Source of the DNA: DASVAL01 sp035649575
Lineage (GTDB): Bacteria; Planctomycetota; UBA1135; UBA2386
NCBI GenBank assembly: GCA_035649575.1
Contig: DASRJH010000297.1
Coordinates: forward strand, 1-64,000
Reading direction: 5' to 3'
Length of the DNA: 64,000 nucleotides
Part shown: positions 19,557-29,041 of the stretch, one piece after another
How the letters are laid out: the number at the start of each line of letters is the position of its first letter
How positions within the stretch are numbered: position 1 is the first letter of the stretch
Made by a program: the position numbers and the translations under genes
Notes under the pieces: model-generated
What the model was told of the DNA's origin: nothing
What the model saw: only the letters and a program-made list of their open reading frames with translations
Databases searched by the model: none

Positions 19557-19993
19557 TGAGTGCACACGCCCACAACGTCGGCGGACACGAACATTCTGCG
19601 GGTGCGGCCCATGCTCACGGCGAGCTGCAGATGGGTCACCACCACATCTCCACTCCGCAGCTGTTCCGCAACGTGCTCATCACGCTGCTCGTGCTCACGG
19701 CCATCACGGTCGCGGCGTCGCGGATCAACTTCGGCTCGGCGAACATGTTGATCGCGATGGCGATCGCGAGCATCAAGGCCTCGCTTGTCATCGCGTTCTT
19801 CATGCACCTCAGGTGGGACACGGGCATCAACAAGATCGTGTTCTTGAGTTCGTTCCTGTTCCTCTCGCTCCTGTTCATCTTCACGCTCGGCGATCAAGCG
19901 ACTCGTCGAATGGACCACGAAATGCACGTGGTGAAGGCGGGGGTCGACAAGCAGTGGGTGCAACCGCTGCCTCTACACGCCGGGAAGCAGTAA
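19556..19993 (+). CDS. coxD: Cytochrome c oxidase subunit IV (prokaryotic, CoxD/CtaF-like)
   Basis: A 145-aa protein with a His-rich N-terminus, then three hydrophobic segments (NVLITLLVLTAITVAAS; MLIAMAIASIKASLVIAFFM; IVFLSSFLFLSLLFIFTL) including the family motif KASLVIAFFMHLRWD. This is the last gene of the oxidase operon. Translation is coupled to coxC through the shared base of TGATG. The His-rich N-terminus resembles the tail of ActC and may be cytoplasmic. Confidence 0.9.
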   Translation: MSAHAHNVGGHEHSAGAAHAHGELQMGHHHISTPQLFRNVLITLLVLTAITVAASRINFGSANMLIAMAIASIKASLVIAFFMHLRWDTGINKIVFLSSFLFLSLLFIFTLGDQATRRMDHEMHVVKAGVDKQWVQPLPLHAGKQ

Positions 19994-20117
19994 CCTGCAC
20001 GCCGCCTACCTGCACTCTCGCCAACCCGCGGACGCGCGGATCGCGCTGTGGTCCGACACCGGGGTCGGAGGCGTTGTTGCGGCACTGCCCGCAGACATCG
20101 CCGGCCGAACCGAGCCC

Positions 20118-22874
20118 GTGCATGCGCAGCTGCTGATCCCGTCAGAGGAGTCCTCGCTGCGACCGCTGCTCGTCTCGCAGAACGGCGACGCCGACGAAGA
20201 AGACCGGCCGCAGAGCCGCACCGCACCCGCGCTGTGGACCGTCGCGGCGGTCGGTCTGCCGCTCGCTGCGGCCGTGCCGTGGCTGGCCTCCCTGGAGCCG
20301 GCCCGCCAACCACCTGCGCTGCGTGCGCTGGCCGCCGCGAGCCAGATGGTGCTGCGTCTGATCGCGCGCGGCGACTACGCGCCAGCCCCGCAGCCCGGCG
20401 TGTTGCATTGGGCGCCACACTGGAACGAGCAGACGCAGTGGGTCCTGGCCGCTATCGCCGAACTCGTGCCGGGCTCCCTCTGCACGGCGCGCTTCGCGGT
20501 CCCGGACGATCCGGTCTACGCCGTGACGCAGCGCAACTTCCTGGTCAGCCTCGTCGGCCACGCGCTCGATCAGGTGCTGCAGGCCGGCGCCGGTGCCGGC
20601 AAAGCACCCCAGCCGCGCTTCCAGAAGGCCGAACGCCTGCCGCGCGAGTATTGGCAGACGCGCATGGTGCCCGTGCTCGAGATCCTCGTGCCGGAACAGC
20701 CGCTCGAAGAAGGCGCGCCGTGGGGTCTGCAGATCCTCGTGCGCCCGATTCCGACAATCAACTGCACGGAGACCATCGAGAGCCTGCACCAGCGCCTGTC
20801 GGCCTCGCCGTTCCCGAACGAGATCGCGACCGACAGCGTCTACCGCGTCGAACAGGTGCTCGAACACGTGTCGGAGAAGATGCCGGCGCTGCGGCGGGCG
20901 CGCAATCTCAGCGACGGTCGCGCCAGCCTCACGCGCCAGGAGCTCGACCAGATCCTCGACCACATGCCGCTGCTCGAGAGCGAGGGGTTCGAGATCACGT
21001 TGCCGGGCGTCGAATCGATGCTGCGGCTGTCGGCGCGCGTGGCCATCGTCGAAGCCAAGGGACAGCCTAACGACCCGCGGCCGTGGTTCGAGTTCCGCTG
21101 GAGCCTCGCAGTCGGCGACAAGGAGCTGAGCCAGGGCGAGTTCGACCAGCTCGTCGACGCGAAGACGCCGCTCGTCTTCATCGGCCGCCGCCCCGTGCTG
21201 CTGTCGCCGAAGGACCGCGAGGCGCTGCGCGACTTCAAGAAGCGCATGCAGGAGGGCGGCGAGCGCATCAGCTTCTTCGAGGCGCTGCGCCTGCGGCTCG
21301 GCGGAGCTTCCCACCTGCACGGCCTCGCGATGGAGTCGATCGCGAGCACACCGCGCCTCGAACAGCTGCTGCAGAGCCTCGATCAGGCCCGGGTCGTCGA
21401 GAATCGGCCGATCCCTGGGGGGTTCGTCGGAGAGCTGCGCCCCTACCAGGCGCGCGGTCATGCGTGGATGCACTTCCTCGTCGACCAGGGCTTTGGCGCC
21501 TGCCTCGCCGACGACATGGGTCTCGGCAAGACCGTGCAGGCGATCACGATGATGCTCGACTGGCGCAAGCAGCGTCAGAGCAAGACCGCGATCCTGATCG
21601 TGTGTCCGGTCTCCGTGCTCGGCAACTGGCGCCGCGAAGTCCACCGCTTCGGCCCCGGGCTCGACGTCGTGTTGCACCACGGCAAGGGACGCGCCGAGAC
21701 GGCCGAGGAGTTCCGCGACGTCGTCAGCAAGCACGACATCGTGTTGACGAGCTACAACCTGCTGCAGCGCGACGAAGAGATCATGCGCGACATCACCTTC
21801 GACGGCGTCGTGCTCGACGAAGCGCAGAACATCAAGAACCCCACCACGCGCCAGTCCCAGGTCGCCCGCCAGCTCAAGGGGTTCTTCCGCTTGGCGCTCA
21901 CAGGCACGCCGCTCGAGAACCGTCCGCTCGACCTCTGGTCGATCATGGACTTCCTGAACGAGGGCTTGCTCGGCTCGCGCACGCAGTTCACGCAGACGCT
22001 CGAACACCCGATCGTGAAGCAGCGCCAGAAGGGTTCGATGTCGGCGTTGGCGAGACTCGTTCGCCCGTTCGTGTTGCGCCGCCTGAAGACCGACCCCGAG
22101 ATCGTCGCCGACCTGCCCGAGAAGTCCGAGCAGATCGTCGCGGCGACGTTGTCGCGGGAGCAGGCGATCCTCTACGAGTCCGTGGTGCGCAAGGGTCTGC
22201 AGGAAGTCGAGAAGGCAGCCGAAGGCATCCAACGCCGCGGCGCGATCCTGACCACGCTGCTGCGCCTCAAGCAGGTCTGCAATCATCCAGCGCACTACCT
22301 GATGGACGGCAGCTCGTTGCCGAGCCGTTCGGGCAAGCTCGACCTGCTCAGCGAGATGGTCGAAGAGGCGCTCGACGAAGGCGACCGCTGCCTCGTGTTC
22401 ACGCAGTTCAAGGAGATGGGCTCGCTGCTCAAGACCCACCTCGAGAACGAGCACAGTCACGGCGTGCTGTTCCTGCACGGCGGCGTGCCGCAGAAAGAAC
22501 GCGACCTGATGGTCACCGACTTCCAGCAGTCGCGCCCGGACGGCCCGAGGGTCTTCGTGCTGTCGCTGAAGGCGGGCGGCACGGGCCTCAACCTGACCGC
22601 AGCCAACCGCGTGTTCCACTACGACCGCTGGTGGAATCCTGCGGTCGAGGATCAGGCCACCGACCGCGCGTTCCGCATCGGACAATTGCGCAACGTGTTC
22701 GTGCACAAGTTCGTCTGCACCGGAACGCTCGAGGAGCGCATCCAGCAGATGCTCGAGCGCAAGCGCGAGGTCGCCGACAACCTGCTCGCCGCGGGCGAGA
22801 ACTGGATCACCGAGCTCAGCAACGAGGAGCTCAAGCGCCTGCTGACGCTCGATCGCAAGGAGGCCATCACGTGA
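20118..22874 (+). CDS. SNF2-family DEAD/DEAH helicase
   Basis: A 918-aa ATP-dependent DNA translocase from the GTG at 20118. Walker A DDMGLGKT lies near residue 465, the DEAQ box (DEAQNIKNP) near 567, and the C-terminal RecA-like domain has GGTGLNL and the AFRIGQ arginine-finger region. The N-terminal ~370 residues match the accessory region of bacterial SNF2 proteins. The true start may be upstream: the same frame is open and coding-like back to CTG at 19995 (LHAAYLHSR, then IALWSD), 2 bases after the coxD stop, with GGGAAG 8 bases before it; no ATG, GTG or TTG occurs between 19932 and 20118. That would give 959 aa. A SWIM protein gene overlaps the stop. Confidence 0.93.
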   Translation: MHAQLLIPSEESSLRPLLVSQNGDADEEDRPQSRTAPALWTVAAVGLPLAAAVPWLASLEPARQPPALRALAAASQMVLRLIARGDYAPAPQPGVLHWAPHWNEQTQWVLAAIAELVPGSLCTARFAVPDDPVYAVTQRNFLVSLVGHALDQVLQAGAGAGKAPQPRFQKAERLPREYWQTRMVPVLEILVPEQPLEEGAPWGLQILVRPIPTINCTETIESLHQRLSASPFPNEIATDSVYRVEQVLEHVSEKMPALRRARNLSDGRASLTRQELDQILDHMPLLESEGFEITLPGVESMLRLSARVAIVEAKGQPNDPRPWFEFRWSLAVGDKELSQGEFDQLVDAKTPLVFIGRRPVLLSPKDREALRDFKKRMQEGGERISFFEALRLRLGGASHLHGLAMESIASTPRLEQLLQSLDQARVVENRPIPGGFVGELRPYQARGHAWMHFLVDQGFGACLADDMGLGKTVQAITMMLDWRKQRQSKTAILIVCPVSVLGNWRREVHRFGPGLDVVLHHGKGRAETAEEFRDVVSKHDIVLTSYNLLQRDEEIMRDITFDGVVLDEAQNIKNPTTRQSQVARQLKGFFRLALTGTPLENRPLDLWSIMDFLNEGLLGSRTQFTQTLEHPIVKQRQKGSMSALARLVRPFVLRRLKTDPEIVADLPEKSEQIVAATLSREQAILYESVVRKGLQEVEKAAEGIQRRGAILTTLLRLKQVCNHPAHYLMDGSSLPSRSGKLDLLSEMVEEALDEGDRCLVFTQFKEMGSLLKTHLENEHSHGVLFLHGGVPQKERDLMVTDFQQSRPDGPRVFVLSLKAGGTGLNLTAANRVFHYDRWWNPAVEDQATDRAFRIGQLRNVFVHKFVCTGTLEERIQQMLERKREVADNLLAAGENWITELSNEELKRLLTLDRKEAIT

Positions 22875-23659
22875 TGGAGCGCAGGACCGTGTCTCTCGGC
22901 GAACGCTGGCGCCGCGAAGCGACGCGCGGCATCGACGATTCGCGCGTGGCCGCGGCACTCGAGGCGCTGCCGAGCATCCGCAAGCCGATGGTCCGCGTCC
23001 GGGCCGGCTCGATCTCCGCGGAGATGGAAGGCTCGATGGGTTCGATCCACGAAGTCAGCCTGCAGATCCGCACGCTGCCGCAGAAGGACTGGGTCACGCT
23101 GATCCGTGTGCTGCGCCGCAGCAAGACGATCATCGAGGCGCTCGAGGACGGGCGCGTGCCGCGCTCGTTCGACCGCCTCGTAGCACGCATCGTCGGCGAG
23201 CCGCTGTTCCCCGACGCGCGCAGCGTCACGTTCGGTTGTTCGTGCGACCTGCCGGACAAGCCGTGTCGCCACGTGCTCGCGCTGCACGAGCTCTTCGCGC
23301 GCCGGCTCGACGAACGGCCCTGGGAGGTGCTGCTGCTGCGCGGCATCGACCTGCAGCTGCTGCTCGCCAAGGTACAGCAGTCGGTGCCCGAAGGCGACCT
23401 GCCGCCGCTCGCGTTCGGTGTCGCCGAGGAGCCCGTGCTCTATCCGGACGCCGAGGATGCCGACCTCGGCCAGAGCCTCGGGCCATCGCAGGTTCGCTGG
23501 TTGATCGGCGACGTGCCATTGCGCCACGTCGACGCAGCGCTCGAGGCGCTCGCCAAGCTGCCCGTGGAGCCCGGTGAAGCCCCCGCGAAGCAGGCGCCCG
23601 ACGTTTCGCCGCCAGGCGCGGCACCCACAGCACCGCCGAAGAGCGGCACGGTCGCGTAG
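22874..23659 (+). CDS. SWIM zinc-finger protein partnered with the SNF2 helicase
   Basis: A 261-aa protein with the SWIM motif CSCDLPDKPCRH (CxC, six residues, CxH; about residues 122-133) after an N-terminal region of about 120 residues; the C-terminal 35 residues are Pro/Ala-rich and probably disordered. SWIM domains bind DNA or protein. In many bacteria a SWIM protein is encoded next to a SNF2 ATPase, and here ATG overlaps the helicase stop by one base, implying a stoichiometric pair. The cellular role (repair, chromosome remodelling or defence) is not shown by the sequence. Confidence 0.88.
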   Translation: MERRTVSLGERWRREATRGIDDSRVAAALEALPSIRKPMVRVRAGSISAEMEGSMGSIHEVSLQIRTLPQKDWVTLIRVLRRSKTIIEALEDGRVPRSFDRLVARIVGEPLFPDARSVTFGCSCDLPDKPCRHVLALHELFARRLDERPWEVLLLRGIDLQLLLAKVQQSVPEGDLPPLAFGVAEEPVLYPDAEDADLGQSLGPSQVRWLIGDVPLRHVDAALEALAKLPVEPGEAPAKQAPDVSPPGAAPTAPPKSGTVA

Positions 23660-23667
23660 ACCGCCGG

Positions 23668-25065
23668 CTAGCTGGCCAGAGCCTTCACTTCCTTGACGAT
23701 GCCCTCGAGCGCTTCCTTGGCGTCGAGGAACACCATCATGCAGTTCTCGCGTTCGAACAGCTCGTTCTTGATGCCCGCGTAGCCAGGCGCGAGCGTCCGC
23801 TTGATGACGACGATCGTGCGCGCCTGGTCGACGTCGAGGATAGGCATGCCGGCGATCGGACCCGTCGCCTCGCGCGCCGCGGGGTTCACGACGTCGTTGG
23901 CGCCGACGACGATGGCCACGTCGGTCTGTTTGAAGTCCCCGTTGATGCGATCCATCTCCCAGAGCTGGTCGTACGGCACGTCCGACTCGGCGAGCAGCAC
24001 GTTCATGTGGCCCGGCATGCGGCCCGCGACGGGATGGATCGCGAAGCGCACGGAAGCCCCGCGCTTCTGCAAGATGTCGGCAAGCTCGCGCACGACATGC
24101 TGTGCCTGCGCCACGGCGAGCCCGTAGCCGGGCACGAAGATCACCGACTGCGAGCCGTCGAGCAGCATCGCGACTTCGTCGGGTCCCGCGGACTTGATCG
24201 ATTTGTACTCCTTCGCGTCCTTGGCGACCGACTCTTCGCTGACGCCGCCGAGCAGCACGTTGAGCAGCGACCGGTTCATCGCCTTGCACATGATCTGCGT
24301 CAGGATGAGGCCCGACGTGCCGACGAGCGCCCCGACGACGATGAGCAGCGGGTTCATGATGACGAACCCAGCGCACGCGCCCGCGACACCCGAGTAGCTG
24401 TTGAGCAGCGAGATGACGACCGGCATGTCCGCGCCGCCGATCGGCAGGATCAACAGCACGCCGAGCACGCCAGACACGATCGCGAGCAGAACCGTCGAGA
24501 CGGGCAGCCAGACAGAGCTCGTCGTCATGACCTCCCAGACCGAGCAGAGGATCGCGACGAGCGCGAGTGCGGCGTGCACGTAGTGCCGCTGCATGCCGTG
24601 GAACGGATGGACGAGCTTCTTGCCGCCGAGCTTGTAGTAGGCGACGAAGCTGCCCGTGAACGTCACCATGCCGATGAAGACCGTCGCCGGCGTGCTGATC
24701 GCGTTGACGGTGCCCGTGTCCCAGAGCGACTTGCCCTCGATCTTGAGCACGGGGTCGATGATCAGGAACGCCATGGCCACGATGGCGGACGCGAAGCCGC
24801 CACAGCCGTTGAGCGCACCGACCATCTCGGGCATCGCCGTGGTCGGCGTGCGCTTCGCGATGAGCGCGCCGAGTCCCGCGCCGACGAGGATGCCGGCCAT
24901 GACCGTGTACCAGTTGACGCCCGCGGTGATCGCCAGCACCGAGACGATCGCGAGGAGCATCCCGACCTCGGAGATGCGGTTACCGCGCTGGCAGGTCCTG
25001 ACGCTCGTCAACTGCTTGATGCCGATGACGAACAGAAGCGTGGCGAGCAGATAGAGGTAGTACAC
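23668..25065 (-). CDS. pntB: NAD(P) transhydrogenase subunit beta
   Basis: A 465-aa subunit with about eight to nine transmembrane segments in residues 1-270 and the C-terminal NADP(H)-binding domain III, recognised by GYGLAVAQAQHVV and VVGANDVVNPAA. The complex couples hydride transfer from NADH to NADP+ with proton re-entry, supplying NADPH. The start is GTG at 25065, one base after the stop codon of the upstream alpha-2 gene. The gene ends 8 bases from the convergent SWIM gene, so no separate terminator is visible. Confidence 0.95.
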   Translation of the reverse strand: MYYLYLLATLLFVIGIKQLTSVRTCQRGNRISEVGMLLAIVSVLAITAGVNWYTVMAGILVGAGLGALIAKRTPTTAMPEMVGALNGCGGFASAIVAMAFLIIDPVLKIEGKSLWDTGTVNAISTPATVFIGMVTFTGSFVAYYKLGGKKLVHPFHGMQRHYVHAALALVAILCSVWEVMTTSSVWLPVSTVLLAIVSGVLGVLLILPIGGADMPVVISLLNSYSGVAGACAGFVIMNPLLIVVGALVGTSGLILTQIMCKAMNRSLLNVLLGGVSEESVAKDAKEYKSIKSAGPDEVAMLLDGSQSVIFVPGYGLAVAQAQHVVRELADILQKRGASVRFAIHPVAGRMPGHMNVLLAESDVPYDQLWEMDRINGDFKQTDVAIVVGANDVVNPAAREATGPIAGMPILDVDQARTIVVIKRTLAPGYAGIKNELFERENCMMVFLDAKEALEGIVKEVKALAS

Positions 25066-25066
25066 G

Positions 25067-25348
25067 CTACTTGTCCCTCTTCTTGAACGCGCCGAGCATG
25101 CGGTCGGTCACCATGTAGCCCCCGACCACGTTGATCATCGCGAAGACGATCGCCACGAAGGCCATCACCTGCACGATGAACCCATCGCCGGACGCGCAGA
25201 TGAGGGCGGCGACGACGGTGATGCCCGAGATCGCGTTGGAGCCGGACATCAGCGGCGTGTGCAGCATCGGCGGCACCTTGTTGATGACCTCGAAGCCGAG
25301 CAACGACGCGATCACGAAGACGAAGACGTACAAGAAGTCCATTTCCAC
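25067..25348 (-). CDS. pntAB: NAD(P) transhydrogenase subunit alpha part 2
   Basis: A 93-aa protein with three transmembrane segments (FLYVFVFVIASLLGFEV; TVVAALICASGDGF; VMAFVAIVFAMINVVGGYMV) and the conserved VPPMLHTPLMSGSNAISG. It is the membrane part of the alpha subunit, which in many bacteria is split from the NAD-binding part as here. Sits between pntAA and pntB in a three-gene operon. Confidence 0.93.
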   Translation of the reverse strand: MEMDFLYVFVFVIASLLGFEVINKVPPMLHTPLMSGSNAISGITVVAALICASGDGFIVQVMAFVAIVFAMINVVGGYMVTDRMLGAFKKRDK

Positions 25349-25375
25349 GTTTCAGTCTCCCTGTCAGTATTGCTG

Positions 25376-26512
25376 TCAGTTTGCTTGTGCTTGCAGTGCC
25401 TGCGCCGTCGGTCCGTGCCGGACCACGCCGTCGTGCACGATGGCCGTCGCAGCGAGGACCTCGTTCTCGAAGTTCACCTTCGCGACGCCGTCCTTCACGA
25501 ACTCGCCGAGAAAGGCCAGCACGTTGCGCGAATACATGCGCGACGCGTCGGCGGCCTTGTGCGCCGGCAGGTTCACGTCGCCGACGATCATGACGCCGTC
25601 GACGACCTTGCGCTGGCCCGGCACGGTGCCTTCGACGTTGCCACCCTGTCCGGCCGCGAGGTCGACGACGACCGAGCCCGGCCTCATCGCCTTCCGCATC
25701 GCCGCGGTCACGAGAACGGGCGCCCGCTTGCCGGGCACGAGCGCGGTCGTGATGAGCACGTCGGCCTGGCTGATGTGCTTCGTGAGGATCTCGCGCTGCT
25801 TCTGCAGGAACTCGGCGGTCGTCTCCTTTGCGTAGCCGCCCTTCGTCTCCGCATCGGGCGGTGCGCCCGTGTCGACGAACTTGGCGCCGAGCGACTCGAC
25901 CTGTTCCTTCACGGCGGCACGGATGTCGTTCGCTTCGACGACCGCGCCGAGCCGGCGCGCGGTCGAGATCGCCTGGAGACCGGCGACGCCCGCACCAAGC
26001 ACGAGCACGCGCGCAGGTGCGAGCGTGCCTGCCGCCGTCATCATGAGCGGGAACATCTTGGGCAGGTGGACCGCCGCGAGCATCACGGCCTGGTAGCCGC
26101 TGCACGTCGCTTGGGAACTGAGGATGTCCATCTTCTGCGCGCGCGAGATGCGCGGCACGAACTCGAGGCCCATCGCGGTCACCTTCGCGTCGCGAAGCGC
26201 TTCGACGGCCGGCAGCTGCGTGCCTTTCGTCAGCGTGCAGACGAGCACGGAACCGGGCTTCTGCGCGCTGGCCTGCTCGTGCGTCGGCGACTGGATGCCG
26301 AGCACGATGTCGGCGGTGGTGCGAGCTGCTGCATCGACGAGCGCGGCACCCGCGGTCTCGTACTCGGCGTCCGTGAACCCGGCGTCGACACCTGCACCGC
26401 GCTCGACCTGGACTTGCAGGCCGAGCTTCTGCAGGCCCTTCAGGGTCTCGGGCACGATCGCGACACGCGTCTCGCCGGTTTCGGTTTCCTTGGGAACGAA
26501 GATCACAACCAT
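25376..26512 (-). CDS. pntAA: NAD(P) transhydrogenase subunit alpha part 1
   Basis: A 378-aa soluble domain I that binds NAD(H). It shows the alanine dehydrogenase/PNT N-terminus (FVPKETETGETRVAIVPET), RDAKVTAMGLEFVPRISRAQ, the Rossmann GAGVAGLQAISTARRLGA with acidic VVEANDIR, and the VLVTAAMRKAMRPGSVVVDL region (ends given). The ATG at 26512 gives the family N-terminus; the frame extends further upstream without homology-like sequence. First gene of the minus-strand operon, divergent from pyrF with 87 bases between starts. Confidence 0.94.
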   Translation of the reverse strand: MVVIFVPKETETGETRVAIVPETLKGLQKLGLQVQVERGAGVDAGFTDAEYETAGAALVDAAARTTADIVLGIQSPTHEQASAQKPGSVLVCTLTKGTQLPAVEALRDAKVTAMGLEFVPRISRAQKMDILSSQATCSGYQAVMLAAVHLPKMFPLMMTAAGTLAPARVLVLGAGVAGLQAISTARRLGAVVEANDIRAAVKEQVESLGAKFVDTGAPPDAETKGGYAKETTAEFLQKQREILTKHISQADVLITTALVPGKRAPVLVTAAMRKAMRPGSVVVDLAAGQGGNVEGTVPGQRKVVDGVMIVGDVNLPAHKAADASRMYSRNVLAFLGEFVKDGVAKVNFENEVLAATAIVHDGVVRHGPTAQALQAQAN

Positions 26513-26599
26513 CGGAGTCTGCCTCGCCTCGGGTTGGCGAAAGAGAATCAGAAGAGTGCATCTCGCGCCACCGTGAATCGGAGCTAGGCTCTTCGCCCG

Positions 26600-27481
26600 A
26601 TGCATTTCGTCGCCCAGCTCGCGAAGCGTGTGCTCGGGGGTCAGGCGCCCGTGGTGATCGGGCTCGATCCGCGGCTCGAGGCGCTGCCCGACCGCGTGTT
26701 GCCGGGCGGCCGGCCCGTCGACCGCATCGTGGCGTTCTACCGGCAGGCGCTGCCGGTCCTGTCCCGCCACACGCCGTGTGTGAAGCCGAACATCGCGTTC
26801 TTCGAATGCCACGGCACTCCGGGCTACGGCGCCTACGAACGGACCTGCGCGCTGGCCAAGGCTTCGGGCCTGCTCGTGCTCGGCGACATCAAGCGCGGCG
26901 ACATCGGCAGCACGGCCGAGGCCTACGCGGAGGGTCACTTCCGCTTCGCGGATGCGGTCACGCTGCACCCCTACCTCGGCCTCGACTCCATCCAGCCCTT
27001 CCTCTCTGCCTGCCACCCCGACCGGGGCGGCAAGGCCGTGTTCGTGCTCGTGCGCACGAGCAACCCGGGCGCCCGCGACTTCCAGGACCTGCGGGTCGGC
27101 ACGGAGCCCCTCAGCGACGTCGTCGCGCGCGCCGTGACGCGCTGGGCCGCGGACCTGCCGCGGGCCGAGGGTTATGCATCGATCGGCGCCGTGGTCGGCG
27201 CCACCTGGCCGAACGAACTGGCGCGGCTGCGGTCGCTGCTGCCCCACAGCTGGCTGCTGCTGCCCGGCGTCGGCGCGCAGGGGGGCAAAGTCGCCGATCT
27301 CGCCGCCGCGTTCGACCAGCGCGGCCTCGGCGCCCTCGTGAACCAGAGCCGCGGCGTCATGCAGTGCTTTGCGCCGTCTGCCGCCGATTGGCTCGACCGC
27401 ATCGAGGCGGCCGCGAAGACCTTTGCCGACGAATGTCGCAGCGTCGCGGTGTTGCAGTCCCGCAAGCAGGCCAACTCGTGA
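26600..27481 (+). CDS. pyrF: Orotidine 5'-phosphate decarboxylase (long, type 2)
   Basis: A 293-aa TIM-barrel enzyme converting OMP to UMP, the last step of pyrimidine synthesis. The active-site segment DIKRGDIGSTAEAYAEGHF contains the Lys-Asp catalytic network, VKPNIAFFE is the upstream phosphate-side motif, and VVGATWPNEL follows. The length is that of the type 2 subfamily seen in actinobacteria, myxobacteria and planctomycetes rather than the 230-aa enterobacterial form. The stop overlaps the bshC start by 3 bases. Confidence 0.94.
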   Translation: MHFVAQLAKRVLGGQAPVVIGLDPRLEALPDRVLPGGRPVDRIVAFYRQALPVLSRHTPCVKPNIAFFECHGTPGYGAYERTCALAKASGLLVLGDIKRGDIGSTAEAYAEGHFRFADAVTLHPYLGLDSIQPFLSACHPDRGGKAVFVLVRTSNPGARDFQDLRVGTEPLSDVVARAVTRWAADLPRAEGYASIGAVVGATWPNELARLRSLLPHSWLLLPGVGAQGGKVADLAAAFDQRGLGALVNQSRGVMQCFAPSAADWLDRIEAAAKTFADECRSVAVLQSRKQANS

Positions 27482-29034
27482 CTTCTGCGCTGCGCCACAT
27501 CTCGTTCCGGCGGCTCGGCACGTCCGACGTCCACCAGCGGTTCCTCGAGGACGACCGCGACCTCAGCCACTTCCTCGGCATGCGCGCGCGTTCCGTCGCC
27601 GAGCTGTTGCGCCGCGCGCCGACCGGTGCGGCCCGTCTGCTGCCGCGCGAGATCCTCGTCAAGTCGCTGCACGCCTACGCCGAGCGCCACCATGCGCCGC
27701 CTGAAGTGCTCGCCAATGCCGAGGCGTTGCTCGATCCCAACGTGCACATCGTCGTGACGGGACAACAGCCGGGCCTGCTCGGTGGTCCGCTGTTCACGTT
27801 CCACAAGGTCGCGACGGCGATCCGGCTCAGCCGGGACATCAACGCCGAACCCGGTGGTCCGCGCGTCGTGCCGCTGTTCTGGAACCACAGCGACGACCAC
27901 GACCTCGACGAAGCGAACCGTCTGTTCATGGTCAACCAGGCCCAGGAGCTGCAGCGGTTCCGCCTCGACCTGCAGCGGACCAACGAACCGCTGCGCACGA
28001 TCGAAGTCGGGCGCGATGTCGAGAAGCTGCTCGCGGAGATCGATCCGCTGTTGCCACAGAGCGAGCACCGCCGCTGGATCCTCTCGGTCTGCAAACCGCG
28101 CCAGCCGGGCGAGACGCTCGGCGAGCAGATGGCGCGTCTTTTGTTCGAGACCTTCGGCCGGCACGGGTTGCTCGTGATCGAGCCGCGCGACCTGCCGACC
28201 GAGGCATTCGACCCGTTGTTGCGCTGGTGGGGCAAGTCGAACGAAGTGCGCGAGAAGGTCCGTCAGACCGCCGAAGAGCTCGCCGACGTCGGCGTCGACG
28301 TCACGCTCGATCCGGGGGCGACGATGATGTTCGACCTGGCCAGCGGCCATCGCGAGCCGCTCGCCGACGGCGAAACCGCCGGCCGTGCGCAGGACCTGAG
28401 CCCCGGCGTCTTGCTGCGTCCGCTGTGGCAGGACGCGTGCATGCCGACGATCGCGTTCGTCGTCGGTCCCGGTGAGCTGGCCTACCTCTGTTGCGTGGCC
28501 CCGCTCTATCGCCTGCTCGGCGTGCCGCAACCCGTGTTCGTGCCGCGCGCCTCGATGACGCTCGTCGAGCCGTCGATGCAGCGACTGCTGACGCGCTTCT
28601 CGCTCGACCTGCCCGACCTCGACCAGTCGCCCGAGAAGCTCGCCGAGCGGCTGCTGCAGAGCAGCGACGGCAGCGACGTCGAAGACGCGCTCGACGGTCT
28701 GAAGGCGCGGTTGCGCAAGGACCTCGACGAGATCGGCCCGCGGCTCGGCGCGCTCGACGCTTCGATGATGGGCGCGCTCGACCGTGCGCGCACGAAGACG
28801 ACCGAGGAGATCGATCGCCTGCTGCAGAAGGTGCGCAACTCGCGCCAGAACCGCGAGGGCACAGGCATCAAGCAGCTGCGGCGGCTCTGCAGCACGCTGC
28901 GGCCGCGCAGCCGCGTCCAGGAGCGTGTGCTCGGTCCGCTCGCCTACCTGAACGCATACGGACCCGGGCTCGCCGACGTGCTGATCGACGCGGCCGACCC
29001 CTTCCGCATCGAGCACGCGGTGCTCGAACTCTGA
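27478..29034 (+). CDS. bshC: Bacillithiol biosynthesis cysteine-adding enzyme BshC
   Basis: A 518-aa protein with the BshC hallmark VTGQQPGLLGGPLFTFHK (about residues 83-102), VVPLFWNHSDDHDLDEAN, and a C-terminal coiled-coil region. BshC joins L-cysteine to glucosaminyl-malate in the last step of bacillithiol synthesis. The start is GTG at 27478, overlapping the pyrF stop (GTGA). The stop is followed 7 bases later by bshB1; bshA lies 2.4 kb downstream, giving a full pathway in one locus. Confidence 0.93.
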   Translation: MTSALRHISFRRLGTSDVHQRFLEDDRDLSHFLGMRARSVAELLRRAPTGAARLLPREILVKSLHAYAERHHAPPEVLANAEALLDPNVHIVVTGQQPGLLGGPLFTFHKVATAIRLSRDINAEPGGPRVVPLFWNHSDDHDLDEANRLFMVNQAQELQRFRLDLQRTNEPLRTIEVGRDVEKLLAEIDPLLPQSEHRRWILSVCKPRQPGETLGEQMARLLFETFGRHGLLVIEPRDLPTEAFDPLLRWWGKSNEVREKVRQTAEELADVGVDVTLDPGATMMFDLASGHREPLADGETAGRAQDLSPGVLLRPLWQDACMPTIAFVVGPGELAYLCCVAPLYRLLGVPQPVFVPRASMTLVEPSMQRLLTRFSLDLPDLDQSPEKLAERLLQSSDGSDVEDALDGLKARLRKDLDEIGPRLGALDASMMGALDRARTKTTEEIDRLLQKVRNSRQNREGTGIKQLRRLCSTLRPRSRVQERVLGPLAYLNAYGPGLADVLIDAADPFRIEHAVLEL

Positions 29035-29041
29035 GCCGGCC

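Noticed and set aside
20142..22958. A 938-codon open frame on the minus strand opposite the SNF2 gene
   Set aside because: It is a by-product of high GC with strong third-position bias; the plus strand carries all helicase motifs, while the minus product has no recognisable domain and skewed Arg/His/Leu content.
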